Positions 42,020 to 51,233 are shown, numbered from the stretch's first letter. The stretch: DNA of 64,000 nucleotides from Flavipsychrobacter sp. (GCA_016786665.1 JAEUVZ010000019.1:114329-178328), one strand, 5' to 3'. Program-made: numbers and translations. Notes: a model not told the origin generated them from the sequence alone.

Positions 42020-42661
42020 ATGGAGTTAGCAATTCTTATTATAATAGCTTATTTGATCGGTTCTATACCCACGGCAGTATGGGTGAGCCGCAAAATGTAC
42101 GGAATAGATATTCGCGAGCATGGCAGTGGTAATGCCGGCGCTACAAATACCTTCAGGATATTGGGTAAAAAGGCAGGCTCCGGCGTTATGCTGGTAGACA
42201 TGCTGAAAGGCTTTGTGGCCGTGAAGCTGTCACTGTTGTCTTCATTCAGCTGGCACAGCGAGGCTATTGTCAATCTGCAGGTATTCCTGGGGCTGGCTGC
42301 TGTAGTAGGCCATATATTTCCCATTTGGGCCGATTTCCGTGGCGGCAAGGGTATTGCTACTTTGTTCGGCATGATACTGTCTATTCAGCCACTCGTGGCG
42401 GTGAGCATCATCGGCGTATTTTTCCTCATGTTATTCCTTACCCGCTACGTGTCGCTCAGTTCTATCAGCGCCAGCATAGCATTCCCGTTGCTCATCCTGT
42501 TCATTTTCAAAGAACCGGAGCAGAGCTACCGCATTTTCGCTATTGGCAGCGCTTTCCTGGTAGTGCTTACCCACTACAAGAACATCAACCGTCTCATCAG
42601 CGGCAACGAAAGCAAAGTGCCTCTGTTCCGCAAGCGCCGCCTCCGCAAGGGGCAGGATTAA
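42020..42661 (+). CDS. plsY: Acyl-phosphate:glycerol-3-phosphate acyltransferase PlsY
   Basis: 213 residues, about five to six membrane helices. Conserved motifs: IGSIPTAVW, IREHGSGNAGATNTFR (phosphate/acyl-phosphate binding), DFRGGKGIATLFG, and LVVLTHYKNINRLISGNE near the C-terminus. Makes lysophosphatidate from acyl-phosphate and glycerol 3-phosphate at the inner membrane. 62 bp separate it from the M48 gene. Confidence 0.95.
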   Translation: MELAILIIIAYLIGSIPTAVWVSRKMYGIDIREHGSGNAGATNTFRILGKKAGSGVMLVDMLKGFVAVKLSLLSSFSWHSEAIVNLQVFLGLAAVVGHIFPIWADFRGGKGIATLFGMILSIQPLVAVSIIGVFFLMLFLTRYVSLSSISASIAFPLLILFIFKEPEQSYRIFAIGSAFLVVLTHYKNINRLISGNESKVPLFRKRRLRKGQD

Positions 42662-42723
42662 TTTATCCGCACCATTTTCGTGGCATAATACTTTTTATTG
42701 CACAGGTAATAAATCAATCGTGT

Positions 42724-43521
42724 ATGAAAAGGATATTTTTCGTTTTGTCCATAGCCATTTCGGCTTGCGCTTTTTCTTCGTGCTTTACCAATCCCATTAC
42801 AGGGCGTAAAACCGTGAATGCTGTTAGTGAGGATGAGATGCGAACAATGGCATCAGCAGAGTATAAAAAGTTTTTGGCAGCAAATCCACCAGTAAATGGC
42901 ACACCTGAATCTGAGATGGTGAAAAAGGTAGGTAATAAACTGGCTACCGCTACCCAGCAGTACCTTACCAGCATCGGAAAGGCCAACCTTATTCAAGGCT
43001 ACCAATGGGAATTCAACCTGGTGAATAGCAAAGAAGTAAACGCCTGGTGTATGCCCGGTGGCAAAGTAGTGGTTTACAGTGGAATATTGCCACAAACTCA
43101 AGATGAGACTGGGCTGGCGGTAGTATTAGGGCACGAGATTGCTCATGCTGTTGCCCGCCATAGCAATGAACGGTTCACCGACCAATATATTACTCAGTTT
43201 GGTACGCAGGTTTTGTCATCGGTAGTTAAGACGAACTCAGATGCCGTAAACAATATCTTTGATTATGCGGTAGGAATAAGTGGTACCGGTTTACTCCTTA
43301 AATTTTCCCGTAACCAGGAAAGTGAAGCTGATGAAATGGGTTTATATTTGATGGCGATGGCTGGCTATAATCCAGAGCAGGCGATACCATTTTGGCAACG
43401 CATGGGTAGTCAGGGAGCTAAGGTATGGGAACTTGCCAGTTCTCACCCAAGCGATGAAACACGCATAAAGAACATTCAGAAGTTTTTACCCAAGGCAAAG
43501 CAGTATTACAAACCGCAGTAG
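42724..43521 (+). CDS. M48 family metallopeptidase lipoprotein
   Basis: 265 residues from ATG (MKRIFFVLS); a much longer open frame back to 42325 only shadows plsY in another frame. N-terminal lipoprotein signal with Cys residues at 15 and 20 (lipid Cys likely 20). Zinc motif GHEIAHAVARH near 136-146 (H137, E138, H141), third ligand in ESEADEMG near 200. NAWCMPGGKVVVYSGIL precedes it as in BepA/LoiP. These periplasmic proteases degrade or help fold outer-membrane proteins. Possibly co-transcribed with the gene 4 bp downstream. Confidence 0.9.
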   Translation: MKRIFFVLSIAISACAFSSCFTNPITGRKTVNAVSEDEMRTMASAEYKKFLAANPPVNGTPESEMVKKVGNKLATATQQYLTSIGKANLIQGYQWEFNLVNSKEVNAWCMPGGKVVVYSGILPQTQDETGLAVVLGHEIAHAVARHSNERFTDQYITQFGTQVLSSVVKTNSDAVNNIFDYAVGISGTGLLLKFSRNQESEADEMGLYLMAMAGYNPEQAIPFWQRMGSQGAKVWELASSHPSDETRIKNIQKFLPKAKQYYKPQ

Positions 43522-43525
43522 CATA

Positions 43526-44176
43526 TTGAAAATACCTCTTTACAAGCAGATCCTCAGCTACCTGCACCCGGTATGGGTGATGGGCGCTGAGGATTCTGCT
43601 AATAATCCCGAACTGGAATTATTATACTACCGCGGCAGGTGGCAATTGGCTACCCGCGATGCCATCTATTCCGATGGCGACCGTTATACACCGCTCCTTA
43701 CCGCTTACCGGGCCCTGGAAGGCCAACTAGCCGCTGTTAAAAAGGTATTGATATTGGGTGCCGGTCTGGGCAGCGCCGTGCAGGTAATGAAGCGGAAAGG
43801 GTACAGCCCCGATTTTACATTGGTAGAAGCAGATGAGACAGTAGTAAAATGGGCCCGCGCGTTACTGCCGCCCTACGAGGGAAATGTAACCTTCCTGCAG
43901 GCCGATGCCGCTTATTACCTGGACACGGATTCCACCCGGTACGATCTGCTGGTAGTGGATGTATTCATTGGTAGGGTAGTGCCCGATTTCGTTACTACGG
44001 AGGCCTTTATACAAAACTGCCGCCAGCATGTGGCGGCAGGCGGCAGTTTCGCACTGAATTATATTATACACGGCGGAAAACAGTGGGAGGAGTTCCGGGA
44101 GTTGTTTCAAACTCATTTCCCCAACAACCATATTATTACCAACGGCATCAACCGCATATTGGTAGCTACAGTTTAG
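43526..44176 (+). CDS. Spermidine-synthase-fold methyltransferase-like protein
   Basis: 216 residues with a TTG start, since no ATG occurs before the conserved opening (YKQILSYLHPVWV). VKKVLILGAGLGSAVQVMKR is the nucleotide-binding motif I, FTLVEADETVVKWAR follows, then YDLLVVDVFIGRVVPDFVTT as in SpeE. The polyamine-site residues of genuine SpeE (GGGDG) are not obvious, so the reaction is unknown. It lies 4 bp after the M48 gene and overlaps the oxyR stop region tail to tail by 11 bp. Confidence 0.7.
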   Translation: MKIPLYKQILSYLHPVWVMGAEDSANNPELELLYYRGRWQLATRDAIYSDGDRYTPLLTAYRALEGQLAAVKKVLILGAGLGSAVQVMKRKGYSPDFTLVEADETVVKWARALLPPYEGNVTFLQADAAYYLDTDSTRYDLLVVDVFIGRVVPDFVTTEAFIQNCRQHVAAGGSFALNYIIHGGKQWEEFRELFQTHFPNNHIITNGINRILVATV

Positions 44177-45122
44177 CCGACTGTATACGCAGTACTTTAC
44201 GGTTCTTCTTTTGTACGCGCATTTTCTCAGGCACCATTTCCAGTATCTCGTCCATCAGGCTCTGCAGCAGGCGCTTGCGCACAAAGTAGTCGTTGGTCAC
44301 CAGGCTTATCTCACGCACAGGCTCCACTTCCTCAAAGTAGCGGATACGTTCCATCTGGTCTTCATAAAACTCGGTAGTGGAGAGTTCGGGAAGCACGGTC
44401 ATGCCACCGTTCTTATCCACCATCTTCCGCAATGTTTCCACGTTGCTCGACTCGTAGCGGTACTTCCTGTCGGCCTGCAGTTTTTGCACCTGGTCGCTGC
44501 ACAGGTTTATGATCTGGTTGCGCATGCAGTGCCCTTCATTCAGCATCCAGATGCGCTCCAGTTCTATGTCTTCCGGCACTATCAGCCTCTTTTTCAGTGC
44601 CTTTTCCCCTTCCCCGAAGTAAGCAACAAACGGTTCGTAGAACAGGGGGTATTCTTTTATCCCGTTCTCTTCCAGCGGCGTGCTTACCAGGCCGGCGTCT
44701 ATCTCGTTGTTGCGCAGGGCCGTAAGGATTTGGTTGGTCTCCATCTCCTTCACGTCCAGTTTCACATCCGGGTACTTGGCGGAGTAGTGCTCCAGCAGGG
44801 AGGGCAGCGTGTACGGCGCTATTGTGGGTATTACAGCCAGCTTAAAGCGGCCGCTCAGGCTTTCCTGCTGGTGTTGTATCAGTTCTTGTATCTTGTTGCA
44901 CTCCGATAGTATCGAGCGGGCCTGTTCCACTATCGCGGCGCCCATCTCGGTAATAGCTATGGGATGCTTATTCCGGTCAAACAGGCGGATGCCGAGTTCG
45001 TCCTCCAGTTTCTGTATCTGCATACTCAGCGTGGGCTGGGTAACAAAACACTTTTCCGCTGCTGAAACGAAGCTCTTATAGGTGGCCACGGCCACTACAT
45101 ATTCTAATTGTGTGATAGTCAT
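44166..45122 (-). CDS. oxyR: LysR-type regulator OxyR
   Basis: 318 residues from ATG (MTITQLEYVVAVATYKS), the normal LTTR start; an open frame 92 codons longer runs over the divergent gene's promoter and is rejected. N-terminal HTH with EKCFVTQPTLSMQIQKLEDE. The regulatory domain has EGHCMRNQIINLC, with Cys at positions 199 and 208 when counted from this start, the same numbers and spacing as the peroxide-sensing disulfide of E. coli OxyR. Predicted activator of peroxide defence genes. A TAGGTTTG box lies 19 bp upstream. Confidence 0.93.
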   Translation of the reverse strand: MTITQLEYVVAVATYKSFVSAAEKCFVTQPTLSMQIQKLEDELGIRLFDRNKHPIAITEMGAAIVEQARSILSECNKIQELIQHQQESLSGRFKLAVIPTIAPYTLPSLLEHYSAKYPDVKLDVKEMETNQILTALRNNEIDAGLVSTPLEENGIKEYPLFYEPFVAYFGEGEKALKKRLIVPEDIELERIWMLNEGHCMRNQIINLCSDQVQKLQADRKYRYESSNVETLRKMVDKNGGMTVLPELSTTEFYEDQMERIRYFEEVEPVREISLVTNDYFVRKRLLQSLMDEILEMVPEKMRVQKKNRKVLRIQSAKL

Positions 45123-45140
45123 AATCAACGAATTGCTTTG

Positions 45141-45148
45141 CAAACCTA
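45141..45148 (-). promoter_or_regulatory. -7 box (TAGGTTTG) of oxyR
   Basis: CAAACCTA on the plus strand, 18 bp before the oxyR ATG; this supports the short OxyR start. Confidence 0.45.
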
Positions 45149-45253
45149 ATGCATATATAGATAGGATAAAAGCACCCCATATGTTAAACCTCTGCGTGTT
45201 TGCCCGGCCGGCTCCCGTCACACACTGGTTTTTCGCCATTTTCCTATTAATCT

Positions 45254-45261
45254 TACCTTTG
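45254..45261 (+). promoter_or_regulatory. -7 box (TACCTTTG) of YdeI-like gene
   Basis: TACCTTTG, 17 bp before the ATG at 45279, in the divergent region with oxyR. OxyR autoregulation of this promoter is possible but not shown. Confidence 0.45.
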
Positions 45262-45278
45262 TCAGCCGAATACGTATA

Positions 45279-45935
45279 ATGAGTATCCTTAAAAAACTCC
45301 GGGTAGATGTGGAAAAACCGCTGTGGCTGATAAATGCCCCGGGGGAATGTCTTCATTTCTTTGAGGGGGCGGAGCTCAAAACGCGGCTCACCGGGCAAGC
45401 TACTATCGGGCAGATTGTATTATTTGCGGAAGACAGCGCCCGGTTGCATACATTGGCCGCCCGCATACTCGGGCGCCTCACGGCAGGCAGCCTGGTATGG
45501 GTGGCGTATCCTAAGAAGGGTTCACCGCTGGAAAGTGATTTGCATCGCGATAAAGTATGGGAGCAACTACTGGCCCAACTGGACGGGGTGGCTTCTGCGG
45601 CGATAGATGACACCTGGACGGCCATGCGCTTCAAACTACGCGACCCGCAGAAAAAGAACAGCTGGATACCCATGGAAGAGCGAAAGGCAGAAGGGATTGA
45701 CTACATCAACCGCACTGTAACCCTGCCGCCTGATGCGGTAGCCGCTATGGAGCCATACAAGGGGCTGGTAGCGTTCTTCTATGCTATGTCGTTCTCCCAC
45801 ACCCGGGAGTATGTGGAAGCCATAGTAGAAGCAAAAAAGCCGGAAACAAGACAGAGACGGATAGAAGCAATGGTAAAGAATGTGCGCGCGCTCCAGGAAG
45901 CCAAAGAAGCAAGAGCCGCGCTGAAAAAGAAATAG
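45279..45935 (+). CDS. YdeI/OmpD-associated-like protein with DUF3052-like N-terminus
   Basis: 218 residues. N-terminal part with LVWVAYPKKGSPLESDLHRD resembles DUF3052-type proteins (P-K-x-S-x2-E-x-DL-R). The C-terminal ~60 residues, HTREYVEAIVEAKKPETRQR followed by RIEAMV, match the YdeI/OmdA bacteriocin-protection helix pattern. No catalytic residues are evident. Divergently transcribed from oxyR and 1 bp before a hotdog thioesterase, so probably co-transcribed with it. Confidence 0.75.
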   Translation: MSILKKLRVDVEKPLWLINAPGECLHFFEGAELKTRLTGQATIGQIVLFAEDSARLHTLAARILGRLTAGSLVWVAYPKKGSPLESDLHRDKVWEQLLAQLDGVASAAIDDTWTAMRFKLRDPQKKNSWIPMEERKAEGIDYINRTVTLPPDAVAAMEPYKGLVAFFYAMSFSHTREYVEAIVEAKKPETRQRRIEAMVKNVRALQEAKEARAALKKK

Positions 45936-45936
45936 T

Positions 45937-46419
45937 ATGGGTTACAAAGACATTCCGCACGGAAGTATATTGAAGTTTATCAAGGAGAATTTTGAGGGCA
46001 GGCTGGTAACGGAGTCGCGCTCAGCTGCGGGCAACTGGCTGCAGTTCACCCTGGAGAAAATAGAAAAAGGCTCGGCCACCATATCGCTGGAGGTGCGCCC
46101 CGAAATGACCAACCCCTACGGCAACATACACGGCGGTATGATGGCGCTGGTGATGGATGAGGTAATTGGCTGGTCGGTAGTGAGCCTGGATATGAATGCC
46201 AATTATACATCGCTCAATCTGAACGTCGATTTCCTGTATGCTATCAGGCAAGGCGAGCGCCTGCGCGCTACGGCCACCGTGGTACGTGCCGGCAAGAAGA
46301 TCATACACGTGGAGTGTAAAGTAGAGAATGCAGAAGGCACCCTGCTGGGAAAGGCCAGCAGCAACCTGATTGTAACAGGGATGAAACCCGCCGAAGGGGA
46401 ATTTCCCGTGGCGAGTTAG
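45937..46419 (+). CDS. PaaI-family hotdog thioesterase
   Basis: 160 residues. TNPYGNIHGGMMALVMDEVI is the hotdog signature (N-x2-G-x-hHGG-x4-hhD), with the Asp/His pair of PaaI-type enzymes, then NLNVDFLYAIRQGERLRATA. Hydrolyses acyl-CoA or acyl-ACP; the acyl group is unknown. Directly follows the YdeI-like gene (1 bp gap). Confidence 0.88.
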   Translation: MGYKDIPHGSILKFIKENFEGRLVTESRSAAGNWLQFTLEKIEKGSATISLEVRPEMTNPYGNIHGGMMALVMDEVIGWSVVSLDMNANYTSLNLNVDFLYAIRQGERLRATATVVRAGKKIIHVECKVENAEGTLLGKASSNLIVTGMKPAEGEFPVAS

Positions 46420-46420
46420 T

Positions 46421-46557
46421 ACCCCACCTGCCATCCCCGCTCCGCGGGGAGGAGCCAATGTTCCTCTCCTTTTAAGGAGAGGCTAGGTGAGGTTTAATTT
46501 AAATTTATACTTTTGAGCGCAAGCTCCTCCCCGCTCGCGGGAAGGTTGGGAGGGGTT
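46421..46557. mobile_element. MITE-like element with ~35-bp imperfect terminal inverted repeats
   Basis: Left arm 46421-46455 (ACCCCACCTGCC...GGGGAGGAGC) and right arm 46523-46557 (GCTCCTCCCCGC...GGGAGGGGTT) are imperfect inverted repeats. Between them lie the perfect palindrome CCTCTCCTT/AAGGAGAGG and a TACTTTTG box (46508-46515). The central palindrome is shared with 31043-31090. No transposase is inside. Non-autonomous mobile origin is inferred from structure. Confidence 0.6.
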
Positions 46558-46564
46558 AATTTTG
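46557..46564 (+). promoter_or_regulatory. -7 box (TAATTTTG) directly before GT2 gene
   Basis: TAATTTTG, 4 bp before the ATG at 46569 and at the right end of the MITE-like element. A second box, TACTTTTG at 46508-46515, lies inside it and would give a more usual leader. Confidence 0.4.
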
Positions 46565-46568
46565 TATC

Positions 46569-47309
46569 ATGCTGAACGGAAGAAAAATAGTTATCGTGTT
46601 GCCTGCTTATAAGGCGGCAAAGACCATAGAACGCACCTACAGGGAAATACCATTCGATATAGTGGATGATGTGGTATTGGTAGACGATAACAGTCCGGAC
46701 AATACCGTAGAGGTAGGCAAGGGCCTGGGCATTAAGCACATTATTAAGCACGAGAAGAATACCGGCTACGGCGGCAACCAGAAGAGCTGCTACCGGAAAG
46801 CCCTGGAGCTTAACGCGGATATTGTCATCATGCTCCACCCCGACTACCAGTACACCCCAAAGCTGATACATGCCATGTCGTCCATCATAGCATACGATGT
46901 GTTTCCCGTGGTGCTGGCTTCCCGCATATTGGGTAAGGGCGCGCTGAAGGGAGGCATGCCCATGTATAAATACATCGCCAATCGGTTCCTTACATTGTTC
47001 GAGAACATCATGATAGGGCAGAAGCTCAGCGAGTACCATACCGGCTACCGCGCCTTCAGCGCCGAAGTGCTCCGCTCGCTCGACTTCACCCACAACAGCG
47101 ACGATTTCGTCTTCGACAACGAGATGATCTCACAGATAGTAATGAAAGGATTCGACATCGCCGAAGTGACCTGCCCCACCAAATACTTTGAGGAAGCCTC
47201 CAGCATCAACTTTTCCCGCAGTATGAAGTATGGGCGCGGAGTGCTTCGGGTATCTATGGTTCACTGGCTGCATAAGCTAAAGCTGGTGAAGAGCAAGCTG
47301 TACAATTAA
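46569..47309 (+). CDS. Glycosyltransferase family 2 (DPM1/dolichol-phosphate-mannosyltransferase-like)
   Basis: 246 residues. IVLPAYKAAKTIERTYREIP, VVLVDDNSPDNTVEV (first Asp motif), HEKNTGYGGNQKSCYRKALE and IVIMLHPDYQYTP (D-x-D-like region) place it with GT2 enzymes that transfer a sugar from a nucleotide to polyprenyl phosphate. There is no C-terminal membrane domain. Its promoter region is made of a MITE-like element. Confidence 0.87.
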   Translation: MLNGRKIVIVLPAYKAAKTIERTYREIPFDIVDDVVLVDDNSPDNTVEVGKGLGIKHIIKHEKNTGYGGNQKSCYRKALELNADIVIMLHPDYQYTPKLIHAMSSIIAYDVFPVVLASRILGKGALKGGMPMYKYIANRFLTLFENIMIGQKLSEYHTGYRAFSAEVLRSLDFTHNSDDFVFDNEMISQIVMKGFDIAEVTCPTKYFEEASSINFSRSMKYGRGVLRVSMVHWLHKLKLVKSKLYN

Positions 47310-47338
47310 ACCACTGCATCATTCATATAAAATGGATT

Positions 47339-47836
47339 ATGAGTAAGCCGCAACAATTATCCAATAATGGACTTTGGAAATGTGGACCGGGTGATTCCAT
47401 GGAATTTTGCTGCCCGTATATGTCGGGGTGTGACTGCGATTGCGACTTAGACGATTACAATGTTACTCCCGGTATCGACATACCCGCCCTGGAGGCTGCA
47501 TTGCTGCGCCAGGTGCCGTTGGTCCCCAACCGGTTTAAGAAGACCGGGGAGGTGTTCTCCATGTGCATGGAAGCCCATACTACGTTCCACCAGGGACATT
47601 TCCATAAGGCCATTCAGCTTTATTCCGATATCCTTGATGTGCATTACGTAAGCGAGGCCTGCATGGGCATGGCGATTTCTTACTATTTCCTCGGAGATTA
47701 CAACAAAGCGGAATGGGCGCTGAATATGTTTACTAGCGACTTGTATATCGACAGCAATACCGATAATTTAACCTCATTATTGCTGGAGAGAGCAAAAGAA
47801 AAGTGCAAGAGTACCGGGCCCCGGCGCACACGATAG
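47339..47836 (+). CDS. Hypothetical Cys-rich/TPR-like protein
   Basis: 165 residues. The N-terminus has a Cys cluster (LWKCGPGDSMEFCCPYMSGC then DCDCDLDD). The C-terminal half looks like one or two TPR helices (FHKAIQLYSDILDVHYVSEA, AISYYFLGDYNKAEWALNMF). No signal peptide. I do not recognise a family. 29 bp after the GT2 gene, perhaps co-transcribed. Confidence 0.65.
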   Translation: MSKPQQLSNNGLWKCGPGDSMEFCCPYMSGCDCDCDLDDYNVTPGIDIPALEAALLRQVPLVPNRFKKTGEVFSMCMEAHTTFHQGHFHKAIQLYSDILDVHYVSEACMGMAISYYFLGDYNKAEWALNMFTSDLYIDSNTDNLTSLLLERAKEKCKSTGPRRTR

Positions 47837-47846
47837 AGACGCTGCA

Positions 47847-48317
47847 CTACTCCGCCACTCTTTCATACAGGAACCAATAATTCAGGTCGCCCTTATACTC
47901 TTTGTATTCCATTTCATTCTTCCGTACCTCCAGCATTTTGCCGTCTATACGCAGTGTCTTGGCGCCCGATGTCAGTTCCATATCCAGCATGTAGTAGATG
48001 GTCCTCTCCTGCGGATACCTCGGGTTCACCTTGTGGCGGTCGCCCTGCTCCACTTTGTAAGAGCCTTTAAAGGTGGTAGAGTCATATGCCCGGTAAAACT
48101 CCATGGTTTGGTCTTCATACAGGGTGAGGATGTTCCCGGCATAGCGGTTGGTAATGTCTTCACTCTTAAATGAACGCTTTCCCGCGCTCATCGCTTTTTT
48201 GAGTTGCCACTTGCCAACTACTTTTTTATCTAGCTGCCATTTCCCAAACGGTTGGGAGAAAGCGAAGATTGGCAGCACCAGCAGAAGCAGGGTGGGGAGA
48301 AGTTTAAAGGTACGCAT
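47847..48317 (-). CDS. Secreted lipocalin-like hypothetical protein
   Basis: 156 residues. Signal peptide (MRTFKLLPTLLLLVLPIFAF, cleaved near FSQ). The rest contains two GKWQL openings and beta-strand patterns (ILTLYEDQTMEFYRAYDS, FKGSYKVEQGD) like lipocalin-type stress proteins in Bacteroidota. No catalytic residues seen. It converges with the TPR-like gene. Confidence 0.7.
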   Translation of the reverse strand: MRTFKLLPTLLLLVLPIFAFSQPFGKWQLDKKVVGKWQLKKAMSAGKRSFKSEDITNRYAGNILTLYEDQTMEFYRAYDSTTFKGSYKVEQGDRHKVNPRYPQERTIYYMLDMELTSGAKTLRIDGKMLEVRKNEMEYKEYKGDLNYWFLYERVAE

Positions 48318-48433
48318 CTAGGTTTACCCGGTTTTTTTAAAGGTGGAGGGTAAAGATAAAAGGAAAGAATGGAATTCGATTACCTGTTTTCGCTTAAAGG
48401 AATTGTTCGTAAATGTTTTGATTAAACTGTTTT

Positions 48434-48639
48434 ATGGATGTCGTGCAATATTCAGAGTTCAGGCGCAGTCTTGATAAGGTTAGCAATGATATAGATGCGC
48501 TTGAAGTGGCCGGGGGTGATGGAAAACGTAGTGGCATGGGCCTGGAGAAATATAACTCGATATAGGAAATTCATCACTTAATCACAAGTGCATATCCTAA
48601 GAGGTTGTTTGGGAGATGAAATCAGGAATGAAGATGTAG
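48434..48639 (+). pseudogene. Decayed YefM/Phd-type antitoxin
   Basis: From ATG 48434 the first 43 codons read MDVVQYSEFRRSLDKVSND then IDALEV and LEKYNSI before TAG 48563-48565. This matches the YefM pattern (V-x-YSEFR-x2-L...DKVS-x-D...EEYNSI) with a small deletion after the R-x-L stretch. Right after the stop the same frame continues EIHHLITSAYPKRLFGR, as in the family's ETLHLL...NAKRL part, and another frame then gives EMKSGMKM. Several frame changes and the stop show decay. No toxin gene (YoeB/RelE type) follows. Confidence 0.6.
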
Positions 48640-48957
48640 GCTTGAGCATGTTAATAACAGCCCCATAGAAATCCTAAGTTCAATTGACGACGCGCATTTT
48701 TCTGCCAGGAGGAACAAGATAGAAGAACAAAAAGTTGAGGTGTCTTGATACGGAATGAGCGAATTTCTCCGGCGTGGTCAGAAAACCGGCGCAAGGTTAA
48801 ATAGCGAACTGCGAAATGCAACAGGCCACGCAGCGCAGGCCCCCCGAGCCCGGCGGAGCCGCATGGCGTAGGGTGCACTTTTCTTTTGGTACTTTTCTTT
48901 TGGGCAAGCAAAAGAAAAGTACAAGCGTACGGGACAGAGACATCCATACGAGACCAC
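48640..48957. other. Intergenic stretch with hairpin, no gene seen
   Basis: No supported ORF. It holds a GC-rich part around 48840-48866 (cggcggagccgc) and the perfect palindrome listed at 48889-48922. Confidence 0.5.
48889..48922. repeat. Perfect 14-bp palindromic hairpin (GTACTTTTCTTTTG type)
   Basis: GTACTTTTCTTTTG (48889-48902), 6-base loop GGCAAG, CAAAAGAAAAGTAC (48909-48922). A partial second copy (GTGCACTTTTCTTTTG) precedes it. It resembles an interspersed repeat I recall from Bacteroidota. Confidence 0.6.
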
Positions 48958-48991
48958 AAAAAAATCCCTCCCGAACCGGGAGGGATTTTTA
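48958..48991 (-). terminator. Intrinsic terminator downstream of hppA
   Basis: AAAAATCCCTCCCG and CGGGAGGGATTTTT form a 14-bp stem with an AAC loop, flanked by A/T tracts on both sides (bidirectional); the hppA stop is about 20 bp away. Confidence 0.8.
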
Positions 48992-49010
48992 TATAAAGAG
49001 TATTTGCTTT

Positions 49011-51203
49011 TTACTTCACAGCTACCACCTTTGGTGCCACTACTACTTCCTGCTTTACAGGAGCTTTGGCGGCGTGCTCGGTGCTGGCGTTCTCGGTAAT
49101 GGTAGGAGCGATAACCAGTGCCACAATAGACATCAGTTTGATCAGGATGTTCATTGAAGGGCCAGATGTATCTTTAAACGGATCACCAACAGTATCACCG
49201 GTTACAGAAGCCTTGTGTGGTTCTGATTTCTTGTAGTAGATTTCACCGTTTATTTCCACGCCTTTCTCAAACGATTTCTTGGCGTTATCCCACGCACCGC
49301 CGGCGTTGTTCTGGAACATACCCATCAGTACACCACTTACTGTAGCACCTGCCAGGAAACCACCCAGCGCTTCAGCGCCCAGGCCCGGCATAAAGCCAAT
49401 GATCAGCGGAGAGATAATAGCGATAGCGCCCGGCAGCATCATCTTGCGGATAGAGGCGCTGGTAGAGATAGCCACGCAACGGTCGTATTGTGGTTTGCCC
49501 GTACCTTCCAGGATACCCGGAATTTCGCGGAACTGGCGACGAACTTCTTCCACCATGGCCATAGCCGCTTCACCCACCGCGCGTATAGCCAGTGAGGAGA
49601 AGATGAATGGTATCATAGCGCCTACGAACAGGCAGGCCAGTACGTTGGCTTTATAAATATCGATACCGGGGATGCCCGCGATACCTACATAAGCGGCGAA
49701 GAGTGCCAGGGCGGTGAGCGCAGCAGAAGCGATAGCGAAGCCTTTACCGGTAGCGGCGGTAGTATTACCTACAGCATCCAGTACGTCGGTTTTTTCACGA
49801 ACCTCTTTAGGCAGTTCACTCATTTCAGCAATACCACCCGCGTTGTCGGCGATCGGGCCAAAGGCGTCAATAGCCAGTTGCATAGCGGTAGTAGCCATCA
49901 TACCCGCGGCGGCTATAGCTACACCATACAGGCCCGCTACGGCGAACGAACCCCAGATACCGCCGGCCAGAACGAGGATAGGCAGGAAGGTAGACTCCAT
50001 ACCCATGGCCAGGCCACCTATTACGTTAGTGGCATGTCCCGTAGCCGACTGGCGAACGATGGACATTACCGGGCGTTTGCCCATAGCCGTGTAGTACTCG
50101 GTAATAATGCTCATCAGCGCACCAACACCCAGGCCTATCAGTATGGCGTAGAATACATCCATGTTAGAGAATTCAGTGCCGCGCAGCGTCATTGTTTCAG
50201 GAAGTATATTAGTGCTCAGGAAGTAGGCAGCTACGGCGGTTAGTACCATAGAGCCCCAGTTACCCATGTTCAGCGCGTTCTGCACGGCTGTGGTGCTTAC
50301 ACCTACCTTGTCAGAGATACGCACCATCCAGGTACCGATAATAGAGAACACGATACCCGTACCGGCTATCAGCATCGGCAGCAGTATGGGAGCCATGCCA
50401 CCAAAGTTGTCGCTGGAAACAGTTTCACGTCCCAGTACCATGGTCGCCAGCACGGTGGCTACATAAGAGCCAAACAGGTCGGCGCCCATACCGGCTACGT
50501 CACCCACGTTATCACCTACGTTATCGGCTATTGTAGCGGGGTTACGCGGGTCATCCTCGGGTATGCCTGCTTCTACCTTACCTACCAGGTCAGCGCCTAC
50601 GTCGGCGGCTTTGGTATAGATACCGCCACCCACACGGGCAAAGAGCGCGATGCTTTCCGCACCCAGCGAGAAGCCGGTCAGCACTTCAATAGTGCGTTCC
50701 ATTTCCAGGCTGTCTACAGCGGCGTCAGGGGCAAAGTACATTTTCAGTATAATGAACAGGCCGCCCAGGCCCAGCACTGCGAGCCCGGCAACACCCAGGC
50801 CCATTACAGCGCCACCACCAAAGGATACACCCAGCGCCTTGCTCAGGCTGGTGCGGGCGGCGTTCGCGGTGCGCACGTTGGCTTTGGTAGCTATGCGCAT
50901 ACCTATAAAGCCGGCCAGCGCGCTGAACACGGCACCAATAACAAATGCACCGGCGATCATCGGGCTCGATTTCTCGTTTGCATTGCCCATTACCGCCAGC
51001 AGTATGCCGGCGATGATCACGAAATAGGTAAGTATTTTATACTCCGCTTTCAGGAACGCCATGGCGCCCTCGGCTATGTACTTCGAAATTTCTTTCATGC
51101 GGTCGTTACCTGCATCTTGTTTGCTCACCCAGGCGCCCTTTACAATAGTATAGAGGAGGGCTAAAACACCAAAGGCCGGCACGAGGTAGAAGAGACTACT
51201 CAT
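49011..51203 (-). CDS. hppA: Membrane-bound ion-translocating pyrophosphatase
   Basis: 730 residues, about 16 membrane helices. Core motif [20 protein letters not shown] with [20 protein letters not shown] and [14 protein letters not shown] is the PPi-Mg binding site. [20 protein letters not shown] has Ala (not Lys) at the position that separates K+-dependent from K+-independent enzymes, so a K+-dependent type is predicted; whether it pumps Na+, H+ or both is unknown. It converts PPi hydrolysis into an ion gradient at the inner membrane. Terminator downstream, TATATTTG box 31 bp upstream. Confidence 0.95.
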   Translation of the reverse strand: MSSLFYLVPAFGVLALLYTIVKGAWVSKQDAGNDRMKEISKYIAEGAMAFLKAEYKILTYFVIIAGILLAVMGNANEKSSPMIAGAFVIGAVFSALAGFIGMRIATKANVRTANAARTSLSKALGVSFGGGAVMGLGVAGLAVLGLGGLFIILKMYFAPDAAVDSLEMERTIEVLTGFSLGAESIALFARVGGGIYTKAADVGADLVGKVEAGIPEDDPRNPATIADNVGDNVGDVAGMGADLFGSYVATVLATMVLGRETVSSDNFGGMAPILLPMLIAGTGIVFSIIGTWMVRISDKVGVSTTAVQNALNMGNWGSMVLTAVAAYFLSTNILPETMTLRGTEFSNMDVFYAILIGLGVGALMSIITEYYTAMGKRPVMSIVRQSATGHATNVIGGLAMGMESTFLPILVLAGGIWGSFAVAGLYGVAIAAAGMMATTAMQLAIDAFGPIADNAGGIAEMSELPKEVREKTDVLDAVGNTTAATGKGFAIASAALTALALFAAYVGIAGIPGIDIYKANVLACLFVGAMIPFIFSSLAIRAVGEAAMAMVEEVRRQFREIPGILEGTGKPQYDRCVAISTSASIRKMMLPGAIAIISPLIIGFMPGLGAEALGGFLAGATVSGVLMGMFQNNAGGAWDNAKKSFEKGVEINGEIYYKKSEPHKASVTGDTVGDPFKDTSGPSMNILIKLMSIVALVIAPTITENASTEHAAKAPVKQEVVVAPKVVAVK

Positions 51204-51233
51204 AAATTCTTAAAATGGTTATTTATTAGGCGG

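Noticed and set aside
42325..42723. 133-codon N-terminal extension of the M48 peptidase
   Set aside because: It overlaps plsY in another frame, while the ATG at 42724 is followed at once by a good lipoprotein signal peptide.
45123..45398. 92-codon N-terminal extension of OxyR
   Set aside because: It runs over the divergent gene's promoter and start; the LTTR helix-turn-helix begins right at 45122, and Cys199/Cys208 numbering fits the short form.
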